The notes: generated by a model from the letters alone, not told the origin. A DNA stretch of 64,000 nucleotides from Entoloma clypeatum (GCA_963565915.1 OY751495.1:1860001-1924000), one strand, 5' to 3'; shown: positions 1 through 13,587, numbered from the stretch's first letter. Numbers and translations are program-made.

Positions 1-340
1 TGGTTTTTGAACTCTGATTTCATTGAGGGACAGAAATTTCATGGATCGAAGTTACAGTGGTCTCCTAAAGTGCCTAAAGTTTCCCGATCTATGAGACATC
101 AGTTGCTCAAGATGCGGGAATGTGCCCATCGGAGAAATTTTGCATAACTAGGTGATTTTGCAACACCCAGTCACCCATAGTAGGATTTTTAAATAGTAGG
201 AGTAGCAGTAGCGTATTCTTTTCAAATTCATATGTAGGTATGTGTTATAAAAGAGGGACGTATGTCGAGAAGGAAAGGAGCGAGTGAGCGAGCGAGCGGG
301 GGGAGACTTCCTGTATATATATAGTGCGGATATGGTATGG
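1..340. other. Unique left flank, no gene recognised
   Basis: This stretch is present only once; the duplicated block starts at 341. I see no open frame with coding character and no recognisable RNA gene. A TA-rich run lies near 312-322. It lies downstream of the 3' end of the minus-strand gene that stops at 683. Confidence 0.5.
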
Positions 341-682
341 ATGATTCAAGAGAATAAGACGAACCGTGTAAACCATCCGGCGGCCGGGGGTATCATTTTG
401 GGCTCAAAAACGATTTGGTAGTGGGTGGAATGCTGAGATTTGAGAGAGATGCAGAACCCATTAAGAGTCGAGTCGGGACCTAAGAATCACAGGGGGTAGG
501 GAAAAAGAAGGTTGTCGGGTCGCCTGTCGTGCGATGGGACTAGATGTTGAAGTTATATCATATGCCACAGGAAAGATATAATGAGAAGAAAAAAGGAAGG
601 GAGAAACCCCGCCGAGGCAGGGGGGGGGGGAAGGTTTCTATAAGCTGATGAATTAACAACAACACCGGATTGGAAGACCAGA

Positions 683-3600
683 TCACTCCTCCTCCTCCTC
701 TTCTATAACATTCTGTAACGGCGCACCATGAACATAACGCGCAGGGCTTGCTCTCCCCGTCTCCTCAAAGTTCATTCTCGGCGGCGCATCCATACCCGGC
801 TCCACCTCAGGTGGGGTCCCAGGCTCCGTCACAACTTCAACAACGAGCGCAGGAGGCACAATCGGTTCTTTTGATGCAGATCGAACAGGAAGACGAGAAG
901 GCTGGAGCGGTGCGATAGGCGCAAGAGGAGGGATGGAAATCTGTCCTGGCCCTGATGTGGGAGACTTGGTCGGCGTGGTGCGCTCGCGCTCGCGGTACAT
1001 CTCAATCAGCGCCGCCGTCTTGCTCTGCGGGATATTCTTACCCGTTTCCGGGGTGCCAAGTGGGCTCACATTCGCGTTGGGCTCCACCTGAACTTTGAGG
1101 GCAATGGTGCTGTGGTGCGACGGCGCTGGCACCTGGGGCGGAGGGAGTTTTGGTTCCGGGGGGATGGCATACCGGGGCGGTGTGACAGGGGGCGGCGCGA
1201 TGGCTCTCTCGTCGTCACTGTCTTCGTCATACGCAAGCCTATCCCGTGGGTCTTCCTCCGATGTGCGCGGTAAATCCGCCACAGCCGCTCTCCGCTCGGG
1301 GTGCAGATCAAAATACCCCATCCGGCGCTGGTTTTTCGCAGACGCCAGTAACCGCGCAGCCACCGACGGCGGTTCATACTCGTCTTCATCGTCCGCATCC
1401 CCACCATGATGGTGCATATCCCTCGAATGCGACTGGTCCGTCGTGTCGTCCTCGCTCCGTGCCTCACTCGTCCGCGGCACCGTCTCAATCTCATCAACAT
1501 CATGGTCGTTGTAGAATCTCTCCAGTCCACCTGCCATATCCATATCTACACGTTGATGCTGCTGATGCAGATGGTGCACGCTCGAGCTCGGGGACGACAG
1601 CGTCCGCTCCCTCACCCCCGCCAACACCTGCGCCACCTCTAAGCTCGCAATATCTGGATCCGACCTCCGGCTCCTCACACCCCTCCTCCTCTCCGCACCA
1701 CCACCCACACCCTCCTTCAGCTGTGCATCCTGCCCCGCCATCCTCCTCGCATGCGCCCCAACCAGTATATCCACCCACGCATCGTCCTTCGACTGCCGCC
1801 TCTTCTGCTTCACAGCCTCGCTCTCCGGCATCTCGCCACCACCACCATTATTATACTCATCATCGCTATAACTCGCCAATCGCGTTTCAAAATCGACTGT
1901 CGAATATTCGGAGGGTACTAACCCCGTTCTACGTCCTCCGGGACTGCTCATGGGAACGGGGAGCCGAAAACGCGACACGCGCTTCTGTGAGATAGGCAGC
2001 GACGACCTGGTCGAGTCCGTGTGGTTCTCGTCGCTCCTCGACCCGCTGTGCAAAGTTGGCACCTCGAGCAACGACGTGTCTCCTGGATTTCCAGGTGGCA
2101 TGTAGAGCGGGCTTGAGATCGTGGGTGACTTGATGGACACCGGTGTGCTCGGCCGGGGGAGCGGCGGGGGCCCCATCGTCGATGCCCGCGGAGGGTTCTT
2201 GGGCTCAAGAGTGATGACTTTGGTCGCGTTGGCGCCGTTCAGCAGTCCTTCGAATTCTAGTTCGCGGTAGGAGGGACTGCGCGGCACATGTCCAACGATA
2301 TAAGGTCGACCGTTGAGTGTCGGCGCTTGTTTCCAGGTTTTTGTCTTGGACTGGGAAAAGAGAGACGGGAGCCGCCGCCGGGACGAGGAAGTGACGGCGA
2401 GTTGTTCTCGGTATTCGAGGGGGACGAACTCTTCAAATAGGACAAGCGTTGTGGAGGTTCGAGGATCGGATGTACCATTTGTTGTGGTTTGATGCTGTGA
2501 AAGCGATTTGAACTCAATCTAATGGATGATCAGGGATAATCAGTATTTTTCCCTTCTCTCGGACAGACAACGAAGGCCATACTCACCAAAGCCCAATTAC
2601 AATCACGATCAAGCTCCTCCACTCTTTCAAGATCCATCCAACCACCACCATAGACAAGGTCGCAAAAGACATCAACAAATGCCTCTTCAATCACCTCTTC
2701 GTTACCAATGACAGGTTCTGTGTCCCATCCAAACGGCGGCAGAGATTTTTCTGTCTTTTTGAGCTTTTTCGACATTTCCGCGTTATGGGCAGGCCACGTC
2801 GAGATCGCCTTGGCAACGGGTGAACTAAACTGAAGAGTCGCACTGAGAGGTCCATCGCCGCGAGAAAATCCCGCCGAGGAAAAGTCGTTCCAGGACAGAG
2901 TTTCTCGCTTTGTGGAACGCGTCTGAAAGTAATAACATGTGAGATAGATAGCAGACACTAAGGAAAGACTCACGGTTCTGGCACTCTCGGTCAGATCAAA
3001 TTGCAATGGTGTCTCTCCAAGGCCCCCAAAGCCCACTGATTCAAATTCACCCCACTTCAAATCCGTCAAGCTCCTGAACCTGTCCTCGCCCTCCCTTTCA
3101 TCAACGATACTAGTCCCAACAGAGGTAGACGAGGTGTACGAAGACGCACTTGCCGCATGGGCCAGCAACGGCGCCTGGTACGAACCCGAGCCCAGATCAG
3201 GATGGAACCCAGCAGGCAGGTTCATCCGCTTCTTGAACCCTTCTGAATACCGTGGATGCAGCTTCAATGATGGCGGCGCGATGCGCGACCACTCTTTTGA
3301 CATCACCAGGCCGTTCTCGCCTGGGCCTGAGCTAGCGGACCGGCTGCGTGTCGCCCACGACGCGGCAGTCCGGACGAGGTCTGGGGAATACATCCGGACG
3401 TTCCGCCGGACGCTCATGACGCGCACGGTGCGCACGCCGCGGCGTGGCTGAGGTTTCTGGTTCTTGTTGCGGTCCTGGAGGAAGGGCAGCATGGCGGGGT
3501 AGCCTTTGATCCATTCTTTGAGGCGGATGGGCACACCAAGCGCGGCGGCGCTGCCTGAGACGGGGGTAGCGCCGAGGCCATTGTGCGGGTGCTGGGGGGC

Positions 3601-4652
3601 GTCTTGCCAGCGGATGAAGGCGAGGAGGATGTGTTCCATTGCGTTGACCGCGCGGAGGTAGTGGATGTAGGTGTGGTGGAAAGGAAGGGTGGCTGGGCCA
3701 AGCCCGAAGATGAGGGGCCCAAAGAGCGGGGAGAGGGTCGGAGGCGTGTGGCCGGAGCATGTGCTGTTCGCTGTAAGGCGTGATAAGAGGGTGAGTAAGG
3801 ATATGAGGATCGACTGGATTGTCGGTGCTAGGTCTGTAAGGAATGTGGAAAAGTGCGTCGGGGGGTATTTGAGCGCTGGTGAATAATAAAAATTTGAGCA
3901 GTGACACGAGTAGTTGAGGTGGCAGACATACCTGCTTCTGAGTCCCGAAAATGGATGTAGTGGTCCCAGGAGATGAGACCACGTACGTCGTGCCCGCCTA
4001 GAGACCTGACCACCCTGGCGATCCCCCAGCGCAGACACATCCCGAGCTCATGGGGACCGGCAAACCGGGCCTCGTCCCTCCACATCGATTCGGCTTCGGC
4101 GGCGAGATGGGCAGGATTGTCGGTGCAGGTGTTCAGAAAGGCCCGTATCAATCGCCTAATGGCCCCCGACGAGATATCGAGCGCGGTGGTGGAAAAAATG
4201 AAAGGAGTGGTGATGCCACCTCTGGTTGCCAACTCGTCGGAGATGACGATGACGAGGCGCGCGACCTGCTCTAGGCCAAGGACGACATGGCGTTCGTAGG
4301 ACAGGTAGCCGTAGTCGAGTTGTTTGGGGTGGTCGTCTGTGCCTGAGTGTGTTCGTGGCCGGTCGAGGTTGAGCGGGAGAAAAGTGCCGTCGGGAAGAGG
4401 GTGGGGATCCGCGGGTTGGAGGAGGTCGGGTCGATCTCGCGCAGAACCCTGTGCCTTGAGGCGCTTCTCCTGCTCCTTGGCCTTCTTTTTGTCTTTTTTC
4501 GAGGCTGGGGTGAAGCTGTTCACGGAGAGGGTGGAAAGTTTGCTGGAAACTCTGCCAAACTCATCAAGAGCGGGTAGTGGTTGGTGGGGGAGGGTTAGGG
4601 ACTGCTTGTTGGGCGTCGGCGTTGTTTTTGACCGCGAGAATAGGCTGGGCAT
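683..4652 (-). CDS. Msb1/Mug8-domain protein (copy 1, intact)
   Basis: Four exons, 4652-3932, 3875-2974, 2922-2587 and 2518-683, joined by GT-AG introns of 56, 51 and 68 nt, give an open frame of 1264 residues. The N-terminal third resembles the fungal Msb1/Mug8 family (a RhoGAP-like fold linked to polarised growth and Rho/Cdc42 signalling). Matching features are the stretch around GPHELGMCLRWGIARVV, the block PPTHFSTFL across intron 1, and GHTPPTLSPLFGPLIFGLG. The start ATG opens with MPSLFSRSK, as expected for this family. The C-terminal half is long, Ser/Pro/acid-rich and probably disordered, ending in a run of glutamates. The family assignment rests on remembered motifs; the exact biological role in this fungus is inference. 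Confidence 0.75.
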
Positions 4653-4926
4653 CGAGTGCGACGATTAGCACGGCTCAGTCGAAAACTCTCCCCACAGTCC
4701 AGGTTCAAGCACTTTTTCGGAAAACTCCGCTCCCCCCTGTATTGTCACGACATTCACTACAATACAAAAACACTATTAGTATTCTAAACCCCTTTCTTAT
4801 TCACTTCTTGCATATCATCCTTCTGGATAGGCTGCCCAGTGTATATCGGTCTGAGATACCCTCCAACGAATGCCGTCTGTGGCGGTACCCTCTGCAAAGG
4901 AATCAATCAGTAACACATCCCTGACG

Positions 4927-5620
4927 TCAAGCACCATGTGGCACACGCACGGAAGAATAACCCGGGAAGGGGTAGCTCCCGCTATTGTATTGCACCGGCG
5001 CTGTCTGCGGGGGACGCAAGCCGTCGAAGCGCACATGTCTCTGCTCCGACGCAGGGAACTGCCCAGATCTGACCTGCAGGTGCTCAGGAGACAGCGGGAA
5101 AGGCTCTCCCCCTCGGGGAAGCGAACTCGTCATCTCAGGGGGTGCTGGCATCGGCCCCTGGATCTGCGAAGGATGAATCTGATAAATTGCCACAGCCCGC
5201 TCTTCGTCGTGTTCCAGGCAGTTTGATCTCATGAAGAGAAGAAAAACCACGCTGAACAGAATCAATAGAACTAGAAACCCGGCCAGAACGTCAGAGTGAC
5301 CTGTCAGATACAATAAAGCTAATTAGAAGCATACAAATGGAAGCACCTATGCCGATGGCGACTCTCGCACCGTACGAGATCACATCCCTGCACGCTAACA
5401 CGCCAGTGCTGGCAAGTAGGGAAGGTTAGGCGTCGGTCTTATCACGGATACACAAGCACTCACATTGTTGTGTAACAGACTCGCTCAGCAGCTACGCCAG
5501 GTACGGCACCCATCCCCCACAATATAATGACAACCCCAGCAAGAATCCGAGTGTCTGTTGTATTGTCAGCTCATCTGTATCTTGGTGGTGCAAGGCAAAA
5601 AGCTCACATGAATTCTGCAT
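4927..5620 (-). CDS. Small two-segment membrane protein (copy 1)
   Basis: I model four exons: 5620-5608, 5554-5464, 5387-5347 and 5300-4927. They are joined by GT-AG introns of 53, 76 and 46 nt and give 172 residues. The product has two strongly hydrophobic stretches, around LAGVVIILWGMGAVPGVAA near residue 8 and around FLVLLILFSVVFLLFM near residue 60, followed by a polar Pro-rich tail. It is probably a small integral membrane protein with a cytosolic tail. I do not recognise the family. The start is the first ATG in frame; the upstream frame has a stop, but an extra 5' exon near 5770 cannot be excluded. The acceptor of the third exon was chosen because the alternatives introduce stops. Confidence 0.45.
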
Positions 5621-6891
5621 CGTCGTTCCTGAAGATTACTGGGGCAAGTATCGGAAAACTGAAATCGAGGGACCGGCCACACGACGACGAAGAACCCGCA
5701 CAGCAGGACTTCGAGAGGTAAGAGATAAGAGGGTGACACTCACACAGCCATCGAAACGTGCAATATATCATGCCATGACTAATTTCTTGATGTCATCATT
5801 CAATCGTCCATGACAACACCGCATTTGGTCTGATCCCGGACGTAGTCTTGTTTCAACATCATGGGCCATGGCATATTTGACACAAAAACATTTGCCTTTT
5901 TTAACACCTACTACGATAATAATCTGAGCCGCAGTGGAACGACAGATGATAATCCTGCTTCGAGAGCCGCGATGAATCCCTATGAAAATTTGTTTCCTGC
6001 AGAGTTTGGCACGAGGCTTTGAGAACCAGTTGGGTTGGAGCGATGTCGCTGTCGTTGTATATGAAGACGTCAAGCCGATGAAGGTGACACGTCCAGATCT
6101 TTTGGTGGCGGGTGATCGGGGAGGTGCCAGCTCCGGGGGCGGTTTAGCATCAGCATCGTTGGCGAAATCGACACTCAACATCTCAGGCGTTTCAATGTTC
6201 AGGATGTTCGCCCACAGGCCTGGAGTCAGCGTCCCTTGTTGCGGCTTCATGCGTAAATTCGAGTCGTTACCTCCGTTTAGGCTCAGCGCCTACAGTTTAG
6301 GAGGTCATGGAGCGCAAGAGCCGATGGAGAGTCCCCAGATGAAGAGGTGCGTGGTTGGATGTGACGAGATCTCGAGATTTGACGATGGGGAGGCCATTGG
6401 GATACTTGAGGATCTGGGACGAGGAGCTGGAGAAGAGGCGGCGCTGGGAGGAGTGGCGGAATGTGGGTGAAATGAGGGTCTTGCGGTCGGAAGATCTAGA
6501 GGTGGAACTTGTCAGTGGATGATGTTTTGGGAAATCCCGTGTACCAGCGTTACTACAAAAAGCGAGTCGATCAAAGCGGCTTGAACACGGAGGGGTTAGA
6601 GATGGTCTTTGAAAGTGGAGCTGACTCGGAAGATGCACCGCGACGCTGAGAGACGTTTTATATGTTATGCATATGATGTTTCGTTCTGGACGTTGTCTTG
6701 GGAGTATCAATGCTCGTTTCTTCCAGGATGCGTCCCCTCCAAGAGGTGGCAGGACCAGTTGGTCAAAAATACCTTAAATAGCACGTGCTACTGTATTTGT
6801 CTGCATATCTGCTGAACAAATAGAACGCGCCAAAGTACTGACACATCCCTATCGAGAACTTTCTGTGCACACAACCAGCATAAGTACTACG
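5621..6891. other. Unresolved region between two genes (copy 1)
   Basis: This 1.27 kb separates the small membrane-protein gene (-) from the p47 gene (+). Minus-strand open stretches run over 6250-5768 and 6710-6297; the latter is Ser/Arg-rich with a run of serines, like a mitochondrial presequence. I could not join them into a convincing spliced gene or match a family. A gene with several small exons may be hidden here. The p47 promoter must lie at the right end. Confidence 0.3.
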
Positions 6892-8285
6892 ATGAGCGAC
6901 GATTCCAACAATACAAACCCTACGACTGGGGGCGGAAGATCTCTCGGCGGGGCTAGCGAACCCTTACCTACCTCTTGGGGGAGTCGTCCTCAAACCTCCA
7001 GAATTGGCAGAGTCGGCAGTGGAGGTGGCCGAGGTGGTGAAAGTGCACCACAAAAGGACGATGATGATGACGACGAGGGCGACGATCCCGAGAAGCGGGA
7101 GAGCTGGTTCGCAGGCGGAGAGAAGAGGTAAGCCGCCATGATCGTTTGAGATCGTGGGTTCCATGTTTTTCATCGCGGGTTACAGTGGCCTGTCTGTCCA
7201 GAACCCCAATCGACAACCCCAGGTCCCAGGAGGCAATGTGGTTCGCGATATCCTGCGCCGTGCTGCCCAGTGTGTCCAATTCCCCTTTTTTGTATAATCA
7301 ACGGGAAATCTGTGTCCTCATCTCACTCTGCATATATCTTGACCTTCTTCGCGGCCGGTGGCCCCGACGTCAAGCTCATTCACCGGAGGAGGACACAAAT
7401 TGGGAGGTGAGGATACAGAGAGTGTATACGTTCCTGACCGAAATGCGGGTAAAAACTCTCGTTACATGCCATATGTGATCTAATGTGTTTCTCAGGTGAA
7501 GAACTCACGCAGACTCGTCAATTGACGTTTTGGAGGGATGGTTTTACTATCGGAGACGGCGATCTCATGCGATACGACGATCCTGAGAACGCCGAAATCT
7601 TGAAAGCATTCCATGCCGGGCACGTCTCCAGCCTCCTATCTGCTGTCACTTCTGTATTCTGACACTTGCCATAGCGTTGCACCTACGTCGCTCTTGGGCG
7701 TGATCACTGACCAACCAGTCGATCTTCGGATTGAAAGACGGTTGAATGAGGATTATGTGCCGCCCGCCGTCAAGGCGTTTGCCGGCACAGGTAATCGGCT
7801 GGGCGCTCCTGTGCCCACCGCCGTTCCACAGAGCGCGATGCCGGGATCGTTCCTCACTGCGTCCAGTTCTTCATCTGGAGGCGGTGTCCCTCCACCGAGG
7901 GAGAGCATCACTACGCGTTTTGAGGTAGACCAGACTTTGCCAACTACCAGTGTGCAGATTCGGTTGGCGGACGGTACGAGGTATATTCGAGTCTTCACTG
8001 TTCTCTCTGTCTGTGCTGATGCATCTTCCTTTGCGCGGCAGGATGGTGTGTAGAATGAATTTGACGCATACAGTTCAAGATCTTAGAAATTTCATCAATG
8101 CGTAAGCAAATCTCGCCTGATTTATTTTTCATGTTCTTCAATTGCGGTTCAGCTCTCGTCCGGAAAATTCTGCCCGACCTTACACTATCGGAACGACGTT
8201 TCCAAATCGTGTTCTTGAGGATAGCAGTGCCACCGTCGAGGGCGCTGGTTTGTTGAATAGCGTCGTTGTGCAGAGATGGGTGTAG
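6892..8285 (+). CDS. SHP1: p47/Shp1-type Cdc48 cofactor, SEP and UBX domains (copy 1)
   Basis: Seven exons (6892-7127, 7186-7269, 7375-7448, 7496-7619, 7675-7980, 8042-8101, 8153-8285) give 338 residues. The SEP domain begins near residue 107 with FTGGGHKLGGEDTESVYVPD and includes LTFWRDGF and MRYDDPENA. The UBX domain covers about residues 262-338, with the TFPNR loop that in p47 proteins contacts Cdc48/p97 and the terminal VVVQRW strand. Shp1/p47 recruits the AAA-ATPase Cdc48 to ubiquitinated substrates and membranes. No UBA domain is visible at the acidic, Gly-rich N-terminus. The fourth intron (7620-7674) needs a GC donor (gcacgt) to keep the conserved join; the intron at 7270-7374 uses an AAG acceptor and is the least certain junction. 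Confidence 0.85.
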
Positions 8286-8799
8286 GGTAGAAAGGGATAT
8301 GCAATGTGTATTTTTGTAAGAGGTGAATCGAAGTATCCGGAGTGTATATGTTTTGACCCCTTTGGGAGAAAAGCAACTCGTCAATTCAGGAGGCAGTAGC
8401 ACGCCCGGAGTGGTTCGGGAAACAGGTGGAATATGAAAGGCCAAACAGAAAGAGCACTGAATCTCGTACTGATGGTAAGTTAATCATCTAGCAGACTCTG
8501 AATCTGGTTCAGGTTGTGGGGTATCGTGGTTTGGGCATTACAACATTCAGGTGGAATAAGGCCGTGTTCCGAGAAGAACCTCTAAGAAAATGATACATAG
8601 TACTTTGGCGAGAGGAACTTCTTCAGGATGGGGGTCGAGGTATTTCGATTCTCAACGCGTCACGGCGGTCGCGCGTTCGACGACCGATCGCACCTCAGTC
8701 TATCGCAAACTGAGGTGTAAGTCTTTGCTCCTTATTCTCAATGTGTTCTTTCACTTATTCTACCTCATGTGGGGGATCGACTCTGGGTGGCCTCGGATC
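8286..8799. other. 3' flank of p47, left host flank of the nested element (copy 1)
   Basis: No gene is seen after the p47 stop codon. The last 32 bases are the beginning of the 279-bp LTR that is complete at 17428-17706. A one-base difference from copy 2 near 8717 is probably a contig-end error. Confidence 0.5.
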
Positions 8800-8999
8800 N
8801 NNNNNNNNNNNNNNNNNNNNNNNNNNNNNNNNNNNNNNNNNNNNNNNNNNNNNNNNNNNNNNNNNNNNNNNNNNNNNNNNNNNNNNNNNNNNNNNNNNNN
8901 NNNNNNNNNNNNNNNNNNNNNNNNNNNNNNNNNNNNNNNNNNNNNNNNNNNNNNNNNNNNNNNNNNNNNNNNNNNNNNNNNNNNNNNNNNNNNNNNNNN
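8800..8999. other. Assembly gap of exactly 200 N
   Basis: All bases from 8800 to 8999 are N. The exact round length indicates a scaffolder placeholder rather than a measured distance. Sequences on both sides overlap by about 8.46 kb, so the true gap size is probably negative. Confidence 0.98.
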
Positions 9000-9341
9000 A
9001 TGATTCAAGAGATAAGACGAACCGTGTAAACCATCCGGCGGCCGGGCGGTATCATGTTGGGCTCAAAAACGATTTGGTAGTGGGTGGAATGCTGAGATTT
9101 GAGAGAGATGCAGAACCCATTAAGAGTCGAGTCGGACCTAAGAATCACAGGGGTAGGGAAAAAGAAGGTTGTCGGGTCGCCTGTCGTGCGATGGGGACTA
9201 GATGTTGAAGTTATATCATATGCCACAGGAAAGATATAATGAGAAGAAAAAAAGGAAGGGAGAAACCCCGCCGAGGCAGGGGGGGGGGGAAGGTTTCTAT
9301 AAGCTGATGAATTAACAACAACACCGATTGGAAGGACCAGA

Positions 9342-12300
9342 TCACTCCTCCTCCTCCTCTTCTATAACATTCTGTAACGGCGCACCATGAAACATAACGC
9401 GCAGGGCTTGCTCTCCCCGTCTCCTCAAAGTTCATTCTCGCGGCGCATCCATACCCGGCTCCACCCTCAGGTGGGGTCCCAGGCTCCGTCACAACTTCAA
9501 CAACGAGCGCAGGAGGCACAATCGGTTCTTTTGATGCAGATCGAACAGGAAGACGAGAAGGCTGGGAGCGGTGCGATAGGCGCAAGAGGAGGGATGGAAA
9601 TCTGTCCTGGCCCTGATGTGGGAGACTTGGTCGGCGTGGTGCGCTAACGCGCTCGCGGTACATCTCAATCAGCGCCGCCGTCTTGCTCTGCGGGATATTC
9701 TTACCCGTTTCCGGGGTGCCAAGTGGGCCTCACATTCGCGTTGGGGCTCCACCTGAACTTTGAGGGCAATGGTGCTGTGTGCGACGGCGGCTGCACCTGG
9801 GGCGGAGGGAGTTTTGGTTCCGGGGGGATGGCATACCGGGGCGGTGTGACAGGGGGCGGCGCGATGGCTCTCTCGTCGTCACTGTCTTCGTCATACGCAA
9901 GCCTATCCGTGGGTCTTCCTCCGATGTGCGCGGTAAAATCCGCCACAGCCGCTCTCCGCTCGGGGTGCAGATCAAAATACCCATCCGGCGCTGGTTTTTC
10001 GGCAGACGCCAGTAACCGCGCAGCCACCGACGGCGGTTCATACTCGTCTTCATCGTCCGCATCCCCACCATGATGGTGCATATCCTCGAATGCGACTGGT
10101 CCGTCGTGTCGTCCTCGCTCCGTGCCTCACTCGTCCGCGGCACCGTCCTCATCTCATCAACATCATGGTCGTTGTAGAATCTCTCCAGTCACCTGCCATA
10201 TCCATATCTACACGTTGATGCTGCTGATGCAGATGGTGCACGCTCGAGCTCGGGGACGACAGCGTCCGCTCCCTCCCCCCGCCAACACCTGCGCCACCTC
10301 TAAGCTCGCAAATATCTGGATCCGACCTCCGGCTCCTCACACCCCTCCTCCTCTCCGCACCACCACCCACACCCTCCTTCAGCTGTGCATCCTGCCCCGC
10401 CATCCTCCTCGCATGCGCCCCAACCAGTATATCCACCCACGCATCGTCCTTCGACTGCCGCCTCTTCTGCTTCACAGCCTCGCTCTCCGGCATCTCGCCA
10501 CCACCACCATTATTATACTCATCATCGCTATAACTCGCCAATCGCGTTTCAAAATCGACTGTCGAATATTCGGAGGGTACTAACCCCGTTCTACGTCCTC
10601 CGGGACTGCTCATGGGAACGGGGAGCCGAAAACGCGACACGCGCTTCTGTGAGATAGGCAGCGACGACCTGGTCGAGTCCGTGTGGTTCTCGTCGCTCCT
10701 CGACCCGCTGTGCAAAGTTGGCACCTCGAGCAACGACGTGTCTCCTGGATTTCCAGGTGGCATGTAGAGCGGGCTTGAGATCGTGGGTGACTTGATGGAC
10801 ACCGGTGTGCTCGGCCGGGGGAGCGGCGGGGGCCCCATCGTCGATGCCCGCGGAGGGTTCTTGGGCTCAAGAGTGATGACTTTGGTCGCGTTGGCGCCGT
10901 TCAGCAGTCCTTCGAATTCTAGTTCGCGGTAGGAGGGACTGCGCGGCACATGTCCAACGATATAAGGTCGACCGTTGAGTGTCGGCGCTTGTTTCCAGGT
11001 TTTTGTCTTGGACTGGGAAAAGAGAGACGGGAGCCGCCGCCGGACGAGGAAGTGACGGCGAGTTGTTCTCGGTATTCGAGGGGGACGAACTCTTCAAATA
11101 GGACAAGCGTTGTGGAGGTTCGAGGATCGGATGTACCATTTGTTGTGGTTTGATGCTGTGAAAGCGATTTGAACTCAATCTAATGGATGATCAGGGATAA
11201 TCAGTATTTTTCCCTTCTCTCGGACAGACAACGAAGGCCATACTCACCAAAGCCCAATTACAATCACGATCAAGCTCCTCCACTCTTTCAAGATCCATCC
11301 AACCACCACCATAGACAAGGTCGCAAAAGACATCAACAAATGCCTCTTCAATCACCTCTTCGTTACCAATGACAGGTTCTGTGTCCCATCCAAACGGCGG
11401 CAGAGATTTTTCTGTCTTTTTGAGCTTTTTCGACATTTCCGCGTTATGGGCAGGCCACGTCGAGATCGCCTTGGCAACGGGTGAACTAAACTGAAGAGTC
11501 GCACTGAGAGGTCCATCGCCGCGAGAAAATCCCGCCGAGGAAAAGTCGTTCCAGGACAGAGTTTCTCGCTTTGTGGAACGCGTCTGAAAGTAATAACATG
11601 TGAGATAGATAGCAGACACTAAGGAAAGACTCACGGTTCTGGCACTCTCGGTCAGATCAAATTGCAATGGTGTCTCTCCAAGGCCCCCAAAGCCCACTGA
11701 TTCAAATTCACCCCACTTCAAATCCGTCAAGCTCCTGAACCTGTCCTCGCCCTCCCTTTCATCAACGATACTAGTCCCAACAGAGGTAGACGAGGTGTAC
11801 GAAGACGCACTTGCCGCATGGGCCAGCAACGGCGCCTGGTACGAACCCGAGCCCAGATCAGGATGGAACCCAGCAGGCAGGTTCATCCGCTTCTTGAACC
11901 CTTCTGAATACCGTGGATGCAGCTTCAATGATGGCGGCGCGATGCGCGACCACTCTTTTGACATCACCAGGCCGTTCTCGCCTGGGCCTGAGCTAGCGGA
12001 CCGGCTGCGTGTCGCCCACGACGCGGCAGTCCGGACGAGGTCTGGGGAATACATCCGGACGTTCCGCCGGACGCTCATGACGCGCACGGTGCGCACGCCG
12101 CGGCGTGGCTGAGGTTTCTGGTTCTTGTTGCGGTCCTGGAGGAAGGGCAGCATGGCGGGGTAGCCTTTGATCCATTCTTTGAGGCGGATGGGCACACCAA
12201 GCGCGGCGGCGCTGCCTGAGACGGGGGTAGCGCCGAGGCCATTGTGCGGGTGCTGGGGGGCGTCTTGCCAGCGGATGAAGGCGAGGAGGATGTGTTCCAT

Positions 12301-13313
12301 TGCGTTGACCGCGCGGAGGTAGTGGATGTAGGTGTGGTGGAAAGGAAGGGTGGCTGGGCCAAGCCCGAAGATGAGGGGCCCAAAGAGCGGGGAGAGGGTC
12401 GGAGGCGTGTGGCCGGAGCATGTGCTGTTCGCTGTAAGGCGTGATAAGAGGGTGAGTAAGGATATGAGGATCGACTGGATTGTCGGTGCTAGGTCTGTAA
12501 GGAATGTGGAAAAGTGCGTCGGGGGGTATTTGAGCGCTGGTGAATAATAAAAATTTGAGCAGTGACACGAGTAGTTGAGGTGGCAGACATACCTGCTTCT
12601 GAGTCCCGAAAATGGATGTAGTGGTCCCAGGAGATGAGACCACGTACGTCGTGCCCGCCTAGAGACCTGACCACCCTGGCGATCCCCCAGCGCAGACACA
12701 TCCCGAGCTCATGGGGACCGGCAAACCGGGCCTCGTCCCTCCACATCGATTCGGCTTCGGCGGCGAGATGGGCAGGATTGTCGGTGCAGGTGTTCAGAAA
12801 GGCCCGTATCAATCGCCTAATGGCCCCCGACGAGATATCGAGCGCGGTGGTGGAAAAAATGAAAGGAGTGGTGATGCCACCTCTGGTTGCCAACTCGTCG
12901 GAGATGACGATGACGAGGCGCGCGACCTGCTCTAGGCCAAGGACGACATGGCGTTCGTAGGACAGGTAGCCGTAGTCGAGTTGTTTGGGGTGGTCGTCTG
13001 TGCCTGAGTGTGTTCGTGGCCGGTCGAGGTTGAGCGGGAGAAAAGTGCCGTCGGGAAGAGGGTGGGGATCCGCGGGTTGGAGGAGGTCGGGTCGATCTCG
13101 CGCAGAACCCTGTGCCTTGAGGCGCTTCTCCTGCTCCTTGGCCTTCTTTTTGTCTTTTTTCGAGGCTGGGGTGAAGCTGTTCACGGAGAGGGTGGAAAGT
13201 TTGCTGGAAACTCTGCCAAACTCATCAAGAGCGGGTAGTGGTTGGTGGGGGAGGGTTAGGGACTGCTTGTTGGGCGTCGGCGTTGTTTTTGACCGCGAGA
13301 ATAGGCTGGGCAT
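9342..13313 (-). pseudogene. Msb1/Mug8-domain gene, copy 2, frameshifted (likely sequence errors)
   Basis: Exons correspond to 13313-12593, 12536-11635, 11583-11248 and 11179-9342. The first three exons equal copy 1. In the last exon one G is missing near 11041 (a GGG run in copy 1 is GG here), and several more indels follow between 9340 and 10330, so the long C-terminal frame is broken repeatedly. The pattern matches a low-quality contig end better than biological decay, because copy 1 is open throughout. Confidence 0.7.
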
Positions 13314-13587
13314 CGAGTGCGACGATTAGCACGGCTCAGTCGAAAACTCTCCCCACAGTCCAGGTTCAAGCACTTTTTCGGAAAACTCCGCTCCCCCCTG
13401 TATTGTCACGACATTCACTACAATACAAAAACACTATTAGTATTCTAAACCCCTTTCTTATTCACTTCTTGCATATCATCCTTCTGGATAGGCTGCCCAG
13501 TGTATATCGGTCTGAGATACCCTCCAACGAATGCCGTCTGTGGCGGTACCCTCTGCAAAGGAATCAATCAGTAACACATCCCTGACG

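Larger units (their letters stand above)
341..8799. repeat. Duplicated block, copy 1 (probable unmerged contig overlap)
   Basis: This block is repeated at 9000-17459 with an offset of about 8660. The interior is almost identical; one substitution is visible near 7704 (T here, C in copy 2). Differences cluster where copy 2 begins and in the last 100 bases of this copy. Copy 1 ends at 8799, 32 bases inside the LTR that begins at 17428 in copy 2, which is where an assembler would be expected to stop. Copy 1 keeps the MSB1-like reading frame open, so it is the better reference for that gene. Confidence 0.9.

Noticed and set aside
1246..1995. Pro/Ser/His-rich plus-strand ORF
   Set aside because: It is the complement of the low-complexity C-terminus of the MSB1-like gene and has no start context or splice logic.
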